Under the pieces are notes generated by a model. That model ran no database searches, was not told the DNA's origin, and saw only the letters and a program-made list of their open reading frames with translations. 64,000 nucleotides of DNA, from assembly GCA_023384415.1 (NCBI GenBank), contig JAHDWJ010000001.1, positions 289,713-353,712 on the forward strand, in the 5' to 3' direction. The translations under genes were made by a program, and so were the position numbers. Positions 15,265 through 24,338 of this stretch are shown one piece after another. This DNA comes from Anaerolineae bacterium (lineage in GTDB: Bacteria > Chloroflexota > Anaerolineae > Promineifilales > Promineifilaceae). How positions within the stretch are numbered: the stretch's first letter is position 1; each line of letters starts with the position of its first letter.

Positions 15265-17412
15265 ATGGATGTTTTTACGGCCGCATCACACCACGAGATT
15301 TTATTGTTATTGTTTCAGATAACCATCTTGCTCTTTACGGCCCGTTTTTTGGCTGAGATCGCTCAACGACTGGGCCAACCCGCCGTCATTGGCGAGATTA
15401 TGGCCGGGATTTTGCTTGGCCCTTCTTTTCTTAGCAGTCTGGTGCCATTGATAAGCGATTGGATTGTTCCCCATACACCAGTACAAGGATATTTGTTAGA
15501 GCTTGTAAGCCTGATAGGGGTGATGTTTTTGCTCCTGATCACGGGCCTGGAAATGGACATCCCGTTGATTCGGCGACACGCTCGAACGGCCCTGAGCGCG
15601 GCCGCAGGTGGCCTGGTTCTGCCGCTTATTACAGGGTTTCTTCTCGGCCTTGTTTTGCCAGATACATTGCTCAACGATCCTGACCGTCGGCTCATTTTTG
15701 CCTTGTTCGTGGCTGCGGCCATGTCTATCTCCGCCATTCCCGTCATTGCTAAAGTGTTATTTGATTTGAAGCTGATGCGTCGGGATATAGGGCAGACCAT
15801 TATTGCTGCCGGTATGGTAGATGATACAACCGCCTGGATTTTACTTTCGGTGATTATTGGTATGGCCAGTGGTGAAGTTATCACCTTAAGCAGCGTGGCC
15901 CTGTCCATTCTCACCGTCGTCTTATTCATGGTCCTCAGCTTTACGGCCGGTCGCTGGCTGGTCAAACGGGCCCTCGATCTGGTCCAAGACGAAATTGCCC
16001 TAAACCATCGGCTGTTATCTCTGGTCGTTGTGTTGACCTTTGCCTGGGGCGCCATATCCCAGGCCATTGGCCTGGAAGCTATTTTTGGGGCCTTTGTGAT
16101 GGGGATTCTCTTTGGGCAAATGCCCCGCCTGCCCCAATCCGTTATCCATACCTTAGAGGCTATTACCTTGGGGATTTTTGCCCCCATCTTCTTCGCCGTT
16201 GCCGGCCTAAAAGTGAACCTCACCGCCTTATTGCAGCCCAGGTTATTCCTTATTGCTTTGGCGGTTATTGCCGTAGCGACATTTGGAAAAGTCGTCGGCA
16301 CCTATATTGGGGCCAGGTGGTTAGGCAGACGAGATCATTATACGGCCCTGGCCTTTGGGGCGGGGCTGAATGCCCGAGGGGCCATGGAAATTATTATCGC
16401 TACCATTGGCCTTAATTTGGGCATTTTGAGCCAGGATATGTTTACCATTATTGTCGTCATGGCGATGGCGACTTCCCTCATGGCTCCTTCGGCGTTGCGG
16501 TGGGTGTTAAAGCGTATTCAGCCAGAAGACCAGGAACTCCAGCGGCTGCGCCAGGAAGAGCTGGCTCAAGGCAGCCTGGTCGCTGGGATTCACCGGGTGC
16601 TGCTGCCCATCCGCCGCCGGGAGCAATATCTGGCATCGCAAACGGTTGAAGCCCACGTATTGAAACGGCTGGGGCAGCAAACCAGTTTGTCCCTGACCTT
16701 GTTTAACGTCGCTGGTGAGTCGGAGCGGCCGGCCGCGCTGGAGTTTTTGCGCCAGGTCAGCAGCTATTTTACCGTAGATGAACTGCTGCGTAAGGTGGTC
16801 CCCGGCAATAATCCCGGCGATCTGATTTTGGATGAGGTGCGGAAGGATTATGACCTGCTGGTGATGGGGGCTTCGGAAAAGGAGGGAGGATCTGGTATGC
16901 TGTTCACCCCGCTGGTAGATACGGTTGTGCGCCTGTCACCCTGTCCCACCCTGATTGTCAAAGGGGGGGCGGTAACGGCCGATTGGAAACCATCGCGGAT
17001 GCTGGTAGCCACGAATGGGAGCGCGGCCGCGAAAAATGCCGCCGAACTCGCTTTTACCCTGGCTACCAAAAAAGAAGAAGTCATCATCCTACATGTTGTA
17101 GATGAGACGGGCCGGGTCTTGCCGCCGGGAAGCAGCGATGATCCTTTAGCCCGCCGCCTCAGCATTGGCCATCAAATCGTAGACCAACTGCGAGAATCAG
17201 GGGAACTACGGGGCGTTACGGTGATTACCGATGTGGAAATTGGTTTGCGGCCGGAACAGGTCATCTTAACCCAGGCCCGGCAGCGGGGGGTGGATCTCAT
17301 CATTCTCGGTACCGATGTCCGTTTAGGTTCAGACCGGTTATTCCTGGGACCACGAGTGGAATACATTTTAACCAATGCCATCTGCCCGGTTCTGGTTATC
17401 AATACAGCTTAG
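15265..17412 (+). CDS. CPA2 cation:proton antiporter with two UspA domains
   Basis: This 715-residue protein has about 12 membrane segments (residues 8-405) with the CPA2 pattern: GQPAVIGEIMAGILLGPS at the start, a mid-membrane Asp pair in GMVDDTTAW, and GLNARGAMEIIIA later. Two cytoplasmic UspA-like domains follow (about 430-560 and 575-715; the second ends DLIILGTDVR...CPVLVI). It probably exchanges Na+ or K+ for H+ across the cytoplasmic membrane, with nucleotide sensing by the Usp part. The start has no clear ribosome site; the ATG directly follows a heptamer array. The next gene, 118 nt downstream, is a second CPA2 antiporter. Confidence 0.88.
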   Translation: MDVFTAASHHEILLLLFQITILLFTARFLAEIAQRLGQPAVIGEIMAGILLGPSFLSSLVPLISDWIVPHTPVQGYLLELVSLIGVMFLLLITGLEMDIPLIRRHARTALSAAAGGLVLPLITGFLLGLVLPDTLLNDPDRRLIFALFVAAAMSISAIPVIAKVLFDLKLMRRDIGQTIIAAGMVDDTTAWILLSVIIGMASGEVITLSSVALSILTVVLFMVLSFTAGRWLVKRALDLVQDEIALNHRLLSLVVVLTFAWGAISQAIGLEAIFGAFVMGILFGQMPRLPQSVIHTLEAITLGIFAPIFFAVAGLKVNLTALLQPRLFLIALAVIAVATFGKVVGTYIGARWLGRRDHYTALAFGAGLNARGAMEIIIATIGLNLGILSQDMFTIIVVMAMATSLMAPSALRWVLKRIQPEDQELQRLRQEELAQGSLVAGIHRVLLPIRRREQYLASQTVEAHVLKRLGQQTSLSLTLFNVAGESERPAALEFLRQVSSYFTVDELLRKVVPGNNPGDLILDEVRKDYDLLVMGASEKEGGSGMLFTPLVDTVVRLSPCPTLIVKGGAVTADWKPSRMLVATNGSAAAKNAAELAFTLATKKEEVIILHVVDETGRVLPPGSSDDPLARRLSIGHQIVDQLRESGELRGVTVITDVEIGLRPEQVILTQARQRGVDLIILGTDVRLGSDRLFLGPRVEYILTNAICPVLVINTA

Positions 17413-17452
17413 CACAGTGCGGCGTATATTCGGCGACAGCTTTCGTAACGCG

Positions 17453-17486
17453 ATTTTCCAAATTGCGGCTAGACAATTTGGAAAAT
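17453..17486. other. Perfect 13-bp inverted repeat between antiporter genes
   Basis: ATTTTCCAAATTG and CAATTTGGAAAAT flank an 8-nt loop, 40 nt after one antiporter stop and 45 nt before the next start. No T-tract follows, so an attenuator, processing site or operator is as likely as a terminator. Confidence 0.55.
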
Positions 17487-17530
17487 TGGCCTACATTTTC
17501 GCAGGAGTCAAGTTAATCTGAGGCGATATG

Positions 17531-19552
17531 ATGCACTTTAGTTTACCCATCCAAGACCCGGTTTTGATCTTTACCCTTGTTTTACTAATCATTCTTTTGG
17601 CCCCGCTGCTCCTGCGGCGACTGCGTATTCCAGGACTAATTGGCCTGATTGTGGCTGGGATTGCTGTAGGGCCAAATGGGTTTAATTTATTGCAGCGGGA
17701 TGCCAGTATTGTCCTGTTTGGCACCGTTGGCCTGCTTTACATCATGTTTTTGGCCGGGCTGGAAATTGACCTGACCGATTTTAAGAAGAACCGCAACCGG
17801 AGCATCGTTTTTGGCCTGTTCACTTTTCTCATTCCCCAGGTTTTGGGGACGTTGATTGTCCGGGTTGTCCTGCAATTTGAGTGGCCGTCAGCTATTTTGT
17901 TAGCCAGTATGTTTGCTTCTCATACCCTGCTGGCCTACCCCATTGTCAGCCGATTGGGTCTGGTGCGGGTGCCGGTGGTTGGGGTCACGATTGGCGGCAC
18001 GATGATTACGGATACGCTGGCCTTGCTGGTTTTAGCGGTGGTGGCTGGCTCGGCCAGAGGGGAGTTGGGGGCACAGTTTTGGTTCCAGTTAGCTGTCTCT
18101 TTGCCTTTGTTGGCTTTTGTTGTTTTGTGGGTTTTTCCGCGTATTGGGGCGTGGTTTTTTAAGCATGGGCAGGGTGATGGCAGTGCCCAATATATTTTTG
18201 TGCTGGCAGTGGTGTTCGCGGCCGCGTTCCTATCTGAACTGGCCGGTGTCGAACCAATCATTGGGGCTTTCCTGGCCGGGCTGGCTCTCAACCGGCTTAT
18301 CCCCCACACTTCCCCCCTGATGAACCGGATCGAATTTATCGGCAACACCCTGTTCATCCCGTTCTTCTTGATTGGGGTGGGCATGTTGGTAGATTTGCGC
18401 GTTTTGTTCCAGGGGACTGAGGCGTTAGTCGTGGCCGCTACCATGATTATTCTGGCGTTGGGGGGGAAATGGCTGGCGGCCTGGGGGGCAGCCAGGGTAT
18501 TTGGCTATAACCGCACCGAACAAAACGTCATCTTTGGGCTGAGTTCGGCGCAGGCGGCCGCGACCCTGGCGGCGGTTTTGGTTGGTTTTCAACTGGGGCT
18601 GCTCAATGAGAACGTCCTCAACGGCACCATCCTCATGATCCTGGTCACCTGCTTGCTCAGTACCCTGGTGGTAGAAAATGCAGGCCGTCAATTAGCCATT
18701 CAGGAGGCTGAACAAGCTCCTGAGATAGAAGAAGCGGGTGAACGTATTTTGGTGCCGATTGCCAACCCGGCGACCATTGAACAGTTATTAGATTTGGCGG
18801 TGATGGTGAAAGACCCGAAATCCACCGAACCTATTTACCCGCTGGTGGTGGTGAAGGATGACGCGGCCGCGCAGGAGCATATCCGGGCCAACCAAAAAAT
18901 GTTAGAAAAGGCAATGAAGCACGCGGCCGCGACCGAAACCACCCTACAAATCGCTTCTCGCGTAGACCTCAACGCCGCCAACGGCATCCGCCGGGCCATC
19001 AACGAGCTAATGATCACCAACGTCATCATCGGCTGGAACGGCGAAATCAGTACCACCCGCCGCATCTTTGGCTCCGTGTTAGACAATTTGTTGGAGCGTA
19101 CCCAACAGATGATCCTGGTCAGTAAAATCAGCCACTCCCTCAACGTCATCGGCAAAATCATCGTTGTCATACCTGAATTGGCCGAACGGGAAGTTGGCTT
19201 TATTCGTTGGGTCAAAACCGTCCAGGTGTTAGCGAAACAGACCGGGGCCAAACTCCATTTTAACGGATCGGCGGACACCCTGGCCCAATTGCAGGCCATC
19301 GTTAGCCAAACCAAACCGGCTGTCGAAGCCCGCTATCATGAATTCTCCGAATGGGAGGATTTTCTCATCCTCAGCCGAGAGATCAAGGCCAATGATTTAT
19401 TGATTGTCATATCTGCCCGGCGGGGAATGCTCTCTTACAACAAATACCTCAACCAGATTCCCGCCAAACTAGCCCGCCATTTCCAGTCCCACAGTTTCGT
19501 CATTCTGTACCCGGAGCAGTACGCTGTTGAGCAGGGACATTCAACCAATTGA
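17531..19552 (+). CDS. CPA2 cation:proton antiporter with UspA-like tail
   Basis: This 673-residue protein is built like its upstream neighbour but clearly diverged. Its membrane domain (about residues 10-385) contains RIPGLIGLIVAGIAVGPNG, TDTLALLVLAV (only one Asp of the usual pair) and LSSAQAAATLAAVL. The C-terminal half holds one recognisable Usp-like domain (RILVPIANPATIEQLLDLA) and a second more divergent one. It probably moves a monovalent cation against protons. Of two adjacent ATGs (17528, 17531) the second has the better spacing (7 nt) to TGAGG. Four GCGGCCGC sites lie within the gene, two of them 60 nt apart (18862, 18922). Confidence 0.87.
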   Translation: MHFSLPIQDPVLIFTLVLLIILLAPLLLRRLRIPGLIGLIVAGIAVGPNGFNLLQRDASIVLFGTVGLLYIMFLAGLEIDLTDFKKNRNRSIVFGLFTFLIPQVLGTLIVRVVLQFEWPSAILLASMFASHTLLAYPIVSRLGLVRVPVVGVTIGGTMITDTLALLVLAVVAGSARGELGAQFWFQLAVSLPLLAFVVLWVFPRIGAWFFKHGQGDGSAQYIFVLAVVFAAAFLSELAGVEPIIGAFLAGLALNRLIPHTSPLMNRIEFIGNTLFIPFFLIGVGMLVDLRVLFQGTEALVVAATMIILALGGKWLAAWGAARVFGYNRTEQNVIFGLSSAQAAATLAAVLVGFQLGLLNENVLNGTILMILVTCLLSTLVVENAGRQLAIQEAEQAPEIEEAGERILVPIANPATIEQLLDLAVMVKDPKSTEPIYPLVVVKDDAAAQEHIRANQKMLEKAMKHAAATETTLQIASRVDLNAANGIRRAINELMITNVIIGWNGEISTTRRIFGSVLDNLLERTQQMILVSKISHSLNVIGKIIVVIPELAEREVGFIRWVKTVQVLAKQTGAKLHFNGSADTLAQLQAIVSQTKPAVEARYHEFSEWEDFLILSREIKANDLLIVISARRGMLSYNKYLNQIPAKLARHFQSHSFVILYPEQYAVEQGHSTN

Positions 19553-19584
19553 GTTAATGGGTTATGCTTATGGGCTTAGGCCAT

Positions 19585-20904
19585 TTAAATGATGAGCATT
19601 CCTTCCGCCGGTTCTTCGCTGGAAAGGGGAGCGGCCGCATTCTCTTTTTCTTGTGCCTCTTTATCGCCATCTAATTGGCGTAAGAGAGGCAGGGTTAACC
19701 CGACCATCCCCATTAGTAAAGTGACGCCCCCCCCCAACACATACCAGAAGCGGATACCCAGAGCATCGGCTACGGGGCCGGCAATGAGTAGGCCCAGGGG
19801 AGCCATGGCCGCGGATAAGCTGCCTATCAAAGAGAAGACCCGCCCTTGCATCTCTGGGGCGACCTGGCTCTGAAAAATGGCGAAGATGGGACCATTGGTC
19901 ATAGGGATGGCTATCCCTAAAACAGCCATGCTAACCAACGCCAGGGGAAACATGTGAGACGGAGCTAACCCCATGGCCGCTACTCCCAGGCCAATGAACA
20001 ACAACCCGGTCATAGAGGTTACGATTTTGCTGCGAAAACCGCCCCAAACGCCTAACCCCAGCCCGCCGATGATAACCCCGATGCCCCAGACCGCTTCTAA
20101 ACCACCTAAATGCCAGGCGGTCCCCTGGAAATGTTGAGTCACCAGCAGGGGAGTGAGGGATGAGGTGGGGGTAAGTAGGAAGTTAATGCTCATAGCCATC
20201 GCCATGAGGAGCATGAGGGCTGGCCAATGCCAGACGTAGGCCAACCCGGCGCGTAATTCACGGAAGAAGGAAGGTTTGACCGCGGCCGCGCCCACTTCAC
20301 TTACCTTCTTGACCGGTTGGGGAATGGCGATGAAAAATAAGGGGATAACGGCAAACAGAGCCGTGATCACATCGAGCATCAGCACCTGCTGCATAGGCCA
20401 CAGGCTTAACATGAGGGCCCCTAATGGGGCTGAGGCAATATTCATCCCCCCCTGGAGCATCTGGTTGAACCCTTGCACCCGGGGCAAATGCTCTTTGGCT
20501 ACCATGAGGGTGGTAGATGAAGCCATAGAGCTAAAATGGAACGCGCCCCCCAGAGAACGGGCAAACATGATGAGGTAAATGTGCCATACCTGCACGACTC
20601 CGGAAGCAAAGAGGAAAACAAGCAGCAGAGTCGCGGCCGCGGTCAGGGAATCAGCCACCAGCATAATCAGTCGTCGGTTCCAGCGGTCTACCAGGACCCC
20701 TACAAACGGACCTAATACAATTTGCGGCAGCATTCCCACCAGAGTAGCCCCGGCCAACACCCTGGCCGAACCGGTTTGCTGGGTCAGCCACCAGATGAGG
20801 GCGAACTGCACTACCTGGCTGCCCAATAAAGAGATCGCCTGGCCTGACCACAAAAACCAGAACGGGCGCATAGATCGCCCCATTAAACTATTCTTTGTTT
20901 GCAT
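19585..20904 (-). CDS. MFS exporter, EntS-like (MFS_3)
   Basis: This 439-residue protein has 12 predicted membrane segments. The first helix pair (FWLFLW-like FLWSGQAISLLGSQV) is followed by the MFS loop GPFVGVLVDRWNRRLIML, typical of the MFS_3/enterobactin-exporter group. The central loop is charged (QPVKKVSEVG) and the C-terminus is acidic and cytoplasmic. It is a likely drug or siderophore exporter with substrate unknown. The start at 20904 has GAGG 6 nt upstream. A well-formed promoter lies about 80-110 nt upstream on the minus strand. The gene converges with the antiporter gene (32 nt gap). Confidence 0.88.
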   Translation of the reverse strand: MQTKNSLMGRSMRPFWFLWSGQAISLLGSQVVQFALIWWLTQQTGSARVLAGATLVGMLPQIVLGPFVGVLVDRWNRRLIMLVADSLTAAATLLLVFLFASGVVQVWHIYLIMFARSLGGAFHFSSMASSTTLMVAKEHLPRVQGFNQMLQGGMNIASAPLGALMLSLWPMQQVLMLDVITALFAVIPLFFIAIPQPVKKVSEVGAAAVKPSFFRELRAGLAYVWHWPALMLLMAMAMSINFLLTPTSSLTPLLVTQHFQGTAWHLGGLEAVWGIGVIIGGLGLGVWGGFRSKIVTSMTGLLFIGLGVAAMGLAPSHMFPLALVSMAVLGIAIPMTNGPIFAIFQSQVAPEMQGRVFSLIGSLSAAMAPLGLLIAGPVADALGIRFWYVLGGGVTLLMGMVGLTLPLLRQLDGDKEAQEKENAAAPLSSEEPAEGMLII

Positions 20905-20983
20905 TGTTTACCTCATCAGGAAAATTTGCTGACAGCTTGACAATCTTCAAGCCGATATCAATATTATTGAATGATGTGTTGAG

Positions 20984-21012
20984 ATAATAAAACTATCTAT
21001 TGATTTTGTCAA
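20984..21012 (-). promoter_or_regulatory. Sigma70-type promoter of MFS gene, flanked by ATATCNNCTTG repeats
   Basis: On the minus strand TTGACA (21012-21007) and TATTAT (20989-20984) are separated by 17 nt, close to consensus. The sequence ATATCNNCTTG occurs on each side (about 21019-21029 and 20948-20958), a possible operator pair for a repressor such as an ArsR-type protein. Confidence 0.6.
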
Positions 21013-21043
21013 TATACAAGTTGATATTTTTGATGGGGGGACG

Positions 21044-21082
21044 AAAAAAGGAACCAGTTGGCCGGCTGGGCCAACTGGTTCC
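21044..21082 (-). terminator. Rho-independent terminator
   Basis: A perfect 14-bp stem (GGAACCAGTTGGCC / GGCCAACTGGTTCC, 5-nt loop) is followed on the minus strand by TTTTTT. It ends transcription of the membrane-protein gene at 21123 before the MFS promoter. Confidence 0.85.
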
Positions 21083-21122
21083 CTCGGTGAATACGTTCTT
21101 GTTTGACAGGTTGGCAGGGTGG

Positions 21123-21851
21123 TTAATGGGAGTGCGCGGCCGCGGCAAACAAAGACAGAAGCACAATTATCGTCGCCAAAATCAGGATAACCCCGACAAT
21201 CCATACCCCGGCCAACCCTACAATCAGCGTAGCCAATACCAATGTTCCCAACAAAACCATCCGCCAAAAACGGCGTATAACCTGGTCATTGGCAATGGGA
21301 TGGCTGGTGCGCCATAACCAGCCCCCTACCCCTATCCCGGTCAGGGCGATAAAGAACATCATCGCCACAATCTGATTGCCTGTAAATCCGGTGACATTAA
21401 CGGTCATAATGCCGCAGGCACTACTTTGTGAAGGCAAAAGGCCACTCCGCAGCAGATGAACCCGCAGCAAAACCAGCCGCCCCCACACCGAATCTGCTTC
21501 CGTTACTTCCCATGACAGTTGCCGCGTTTCTCCCGGAGCCAGAGTAATCAGATCGCTGTCTTCTTGCATTAAAGTCACAAAACCGAGGCTAATATTGGTA
21601 CGCACAGAGCGGGTTACGGTTCGTTCACTCTTATTGCTCACGCTGGCGCGGACAATACCGGTTTCTTCGGCGGTAATCATGACCGGGCAGCGCAAGGAGC
21701 GCATCGGCTCGTCAGCAACCATCGCCGTAGCAAAAAGGGAGGCTTCTAAATCCCCCCAGATGGCGATAATCGCCAGTGTCATACCAACTATCGCTCCGAT
21801 GGTAAATAGTATAGAACCAATTCGGCGTTTCAGGTCGTCATTGATTTTCAT
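21123..21851 (-). CDS. Membrane protein of unknown function, four TM segments
   Basis: This 242-residue protein has one N-terminal membrane helix (about residues 12-35), an outer beta-rich domain of about 110 residues (including a SDLITLAPGETRQLSWEV segment that looks Ig-like or fibronectin-like), and three C-terminal helices ending in a His-rich tail. I recognise no family. A strong ribosome site (AAGGAAG, 5 nt spacing) supports the start. It is monocistronic, bounded by a terminator downstream and a 32-bp palindrome upstream. Confidence 0.65.
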   Translation of the reverse strand: MKINDDLKRRIGSILFTIGAIVGMTLAIIAIWGDLEASLFATAMVADEPMRSLRCPVMITAEETGIVRASVSNKSERTVTRSVRTNISLGFVTLMQEDSDLITLAPGETRQLSWEVTEADSVWGRLVLLRVHLLRSGLLPSQSSACGIMTVNVTGFTGNQIVAMMFFIALTGIGVGGWLWRTSHPIANDQVIRRFWRMVLLGTLVLATLIVGLAGVWIVGVILILATIIVLLSLFAAAAHSH

Positions 21852-21890
21852 AGCAACTTCCTTAGGGTTTGCTCGTTCTTAACCTGGTAA

Positions 21891-21922
21891 GATTGGTTCA
21901 ATCTCTGAAGATTGAACCAATC
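21891..21922. other. 32-bp near-perfect palindrome upstream of membrane-protein gene
   Basis: GATTGGTTCAATCT and AGATTGAACCAATC form a perfect 14-bp stem with a CTGA tetraloop, 40 nt upstream of the start at 21851. No T-tract follows on either strand. It could be an operator or a short mobile repeat; each arm is itself partly repetitive (GATTGgttCAATC). Confidence 0.6.
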
Positions 21923-22023
21923 TACAAAGTCCAAAGCTATTTACAATTGAACCCTTAGCACCAGGGGGGAGTATAACACGTTTGCGGCCGCCTGTGTTTC
22001 GGCATAGGCTCGTACGAGCCAAC

Positions 22024-22271
22024 CCCCTGTATAGAAAACAAGAACGGAGTCACAGATGACACCGATTTTCACAGACAAAAAGAAAACTGTGTTCATCTGT
22101 GACTCTACTGAAAAAAGGTTGTACAGAAACGCGAAGGCACAAAGTTACCAAAGAAAAATTCGTGTTAATTCGTGAAATTCGTGGCTTCTTTCAGCCGCCT
22201 CATCTGCGAAATGGTTCGGATTGCTCACTACAAGCCTGTGGATAAATCTTTTCTGTCTTGCCCAGGTTAGG
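22024..22271 (-). repeat. Dispersed repeat element, copy 1 (long form)
   Basis: Read on the minus strand it begins CCTAACCTGGGCAAG and ends TCTTGTTTTCTATACAGGGG, the same ends as the copies at 35218 and 61384. The interior includes CACGAATTTTTCTTTGGTA and TTTTTTCAGTAGAG, shared with the 35218 copy. There is no coding capacity. It fills most of the gap between the genes at 21851 and 22286. Confidence 0.7.
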
Positions 22272-22285
22272 ATTGTACGTTTGAC

Positions 22286-22648
22286 TTACTCACTCATATA
22301 CCCTAGCAAGGGGACACCGGCCCATAACAGCACCTGTTCGGCCCACTCGGCCTGGTGGCGGGGAACATGAAAAAGAAAGGTGTGGTTGACAAACGCCCAT
22401 CCCCACATGGGTACGTTATTGGCGGCCAAAAGTTGCTGAATATCGCGGCCGCTCCACCCCCCATTGATGGGTACTGCAAACCCCCACATATTCATACCCA
22501 ACAAAGCCCGCCCCAGTTCTAGAAGCCACCCCAGGCAGCCATACCGTCGGTAGGCCGGCCACCATCCCCCATACCATAGAGATTGCAGCCACGTTTGTGG
22601 CAGCAGCAGCCAATAGAAGCCAGAGAGAATTTCTAGTAAAGTAATCAT
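22286..22648 (-). CDS. Conserved-looking small protein of unknown function
   Basis: This 120-residue Trp-rich protein (13 or so Trp) has a hydrophobic N-terminal half and a C-terminal half with WSGRDIQQLLAANNVPMWGW and FHVPRHQAEWAEQVL. The latter pattern suggests a short globular domain, possibly DNA-binding or phage-derived in type. I do not recognise the family. I chose the ATG at 22648; a longer frame up to 22903 exists but its extra residues are poor and would run into the divergent gene. Confidence 0.5.
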   Translation of the reverse strand: MITLLEILSGFYWLLLPQTWLQSLWYGGWWPAYRRYGCLGWLLELGRALLGMNMWGFAVPINGGWSGRDIQQLLAANNVPMWGWAFVNHTFLFHVPRHQAEWAEQVLLWAGVPLLGYMSE

Positions 22649-22837
22649 TTCATTGCCCGTATAGTTGTTACTCAAATAATAGAACTTGTGTTCTATTTTA
22701 TCCGCTTTTAGGTTGATGGCAATGATTAGAAGCCCGAAACTCATGGGCTTTCTAGCGTAAGAAATGGGGCAAAAGGGGCATAATAATAAATGTAGACCCG
22801 TTTGCCTTATTGAGGCTTGGCCTGGTAGTTGTGTCGT

Positions 22838-23194
22838 ATGGGCGAGGAACTTGTAATAGGGATTCGTTTGCTTCTTCTGAAAGTGGCCGAGGCAGCGAAT
22901 CAACTTACAACCTTATTTTTCCACGAGTTATCCACCGATCCCGGTTTTCGGGAAGGGTTCCTAACTGCATTGGGGCTAGGTCTATTCATTGGCACCGCCT
23001 CCCGCTACATCCTCTTCTGGCGTCGGCAAATCCAGGCTTTCTTTTCCCCTCCCACCATCGTTTTATCGAGCCGCGGCCCCACCCCGGCCCAAAGTTATGC
23101 CAGCTGCATCGCGGCCGCGGCCAAAATTGGTTTAGTAACAGTTTTGCTCCTGGTACTGCTCCTCGCCATGCTCACGGAAAAATTCACCTCATAA
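22838..23194 (+). CDS. Small membrane protein of unknown function
   Basis: This protein has about 118 residues with two membrane helices (TALGLGLFIGTASRYILFW and GLVTVLLLVLLLAMLT). It is divergent from the Trp-rich gene at 22286 and may function with it. ATG at 22838 or the in-frame GTG at 22829 could start it; neither has a convincing ribosome site. A GCGGCCGC site encodes the Ala run before the second helix. Confidence 0.5.
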   Translation: MGEELVIGIRLLLLKVAEAANQLTTLFFHELSTDPGFREGFLTALGLGLFIGTASRYILFWRRQIQAFFSPPTIVLSSRGPTPAQSYASCIAAAAKIGLVTVLLLVLLLAMLTEKFTS

Positions 23195-23306
23195 CTGTAG
23201 AAAACCGTCTAGTTGCGGCCGCAAGTTGCCCAGGTCAACTATGGAGATGTCGTATCCCTTGACTGCCCATTTCCCTATCATTAGATTGGTTTTGGCATAA
23301 GCGAGT

Positions 23307-23951
23307 TTAAGGCAGCAAGAGCCTGGCAAGAGATCGAGATAACCAAAGTTCATATTCTTCCCCTGACCAGCCATGGTCTCCAACCAGCAAGTTATAAACT
23401 TCTGCACTTGCTATTACCCAGATGGTTTCAACAGCGGATAATTTGCTCAATCCTTCTTGTAAAGGGCCATTTGCCAGCAGGCAATCAATGAAAAACCCCA
23501 TTCCGTGAAATCTATCAGCCAAATATTTTTGGCGTAATCTGTTTATGTCAGGTTCAGTTTTAGCTGCAGCACACATCACTTCTACGAGGGGTGCAGCCTG
23601 GGAAAAAAATAGAGACATTCTTTGGGCAAACAGTTGGATTTGTCGGTGTTGATTCCGTTCAGATGCCAATTCGCCAATATGAGAGCTTAACAACGCTGGA
23701 ACAGGGCCGCCATCTGTTTCAACGGCTACTCCAACCGCCCGTGAAAGGAGAGTTCGTTTGTTCAGGAACACCGCATAAATTGTTTCTGGAGCTACTTTAG
23801 CTTGGTGGGCAATCGTTTCTATGGTGACCCCGGCATATCCCTTGGCAATAAATAGCGCTCTGGCAGTTTCAATGATTCTAGATTGGACTTCCAAAGCCCT
23901 GGCCTGCCGTTTGGTGGAGTCGTATTTTCGTTTGGAATTTTCTGGAGACAT
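23307..23951 (-). CDS. TetR-family transcriptional regulator
   Basis: An N-terminal TetR helix-turn-helix is visible (about residues 25-70: IIETARALFIAKGYAGVTI, IAHQAKVAPETIYAVF), and the C-terminal ligand domain is all-helical as usual. Length (about 214 residues) fits the family. The start may be ATG 23951 or GTG 23963. It is divergent from the small gene at 24339, with a MITE-like element between them, so that gene is a plausible target. Confidence 0.85.
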   Translation of the reverse strand: MSPENSKRKYDSTKRQARALEVQSRIIETARALFIAKGYAGVTIETIAHQAKVAPETIYAVFLNKRTLLSRAVGVAVETDGGPVPALLSSHIGELASERNQHRQIQLFAQRMSLFFSQAAPLVEVMCAAAKTEPDINRLRQKYLADRFHGMGFFIDCLLANGPLQEGLSKLSAVETIWVIASAEVYNLLVGDHGWSGEEYELWLSRSLARLLLP

Positions 23952-24058
23952 TTCACTTGACACTTTGGTTACTTTATTCTATCATCAATTTGGATACAGT
24001 AATACTTTATCTAAATTGACCGGTGCGTTAGAAACAATTGTAACTGGATTTTGACAAA

Positions 24059-24210
24059 AATTGGCATGGTTCACTTTCTCTAGAAACGGTGCTTTACAAA
24101 TTGCTGACCGCAGACAGCCGACGGTAGATCGCCTAACAGTGGGAAAGTTGCGGTCGGCGGTCCATGGTCGGGGGTCAAATTGTAAAGATCGCTTGAACCA
24201 TGCCCAAAAA
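24059..24210. repeat. MITE-like inverted-repeat element
   Basis: The outer ends match inversely (GCATGGTTCA at 24064 against TGAACCATGC at 24194), and an inner pair also matches (CTTTACAAATTG at 24092 against CAAATTGTAAAG at 24176, one mismatch). The centre contains heptamers of the form GAC.GC. (gaccgca gacagcc gacggta gatcgcc). It has no coding capacity. It sits between the TetR gene and the gene at 24339. Confidence 0.6.
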
Positions 24211-24338
24211 TTGATTTTACCAACAGTAATAACCAATACCCCATTACCGCAATTCGTTAATTACCAGTGGTCAGATCAAAAAACGTCAGATTCCAATTGC
24301 AATGATTATCACCTTTGAACTTAGAGAAAGGAGCCGTT

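Noticed and set aside
15363-16301. 312-codon minus-strand open frame opposite the antiporter gene
   Set aside because: Antisense shadow of a well-supported membrane-protein gene; composition is Arg/Pro/Thr-rich and not protein-like. The same applies to antisense frames at 17935-18444 and 18835-19314.
22649-22903. N-terminal extension of the Trp-rich protein (to 22903)
   Set aside because: Runs into the start of the divergent gene at 22838 and has no family-like features.
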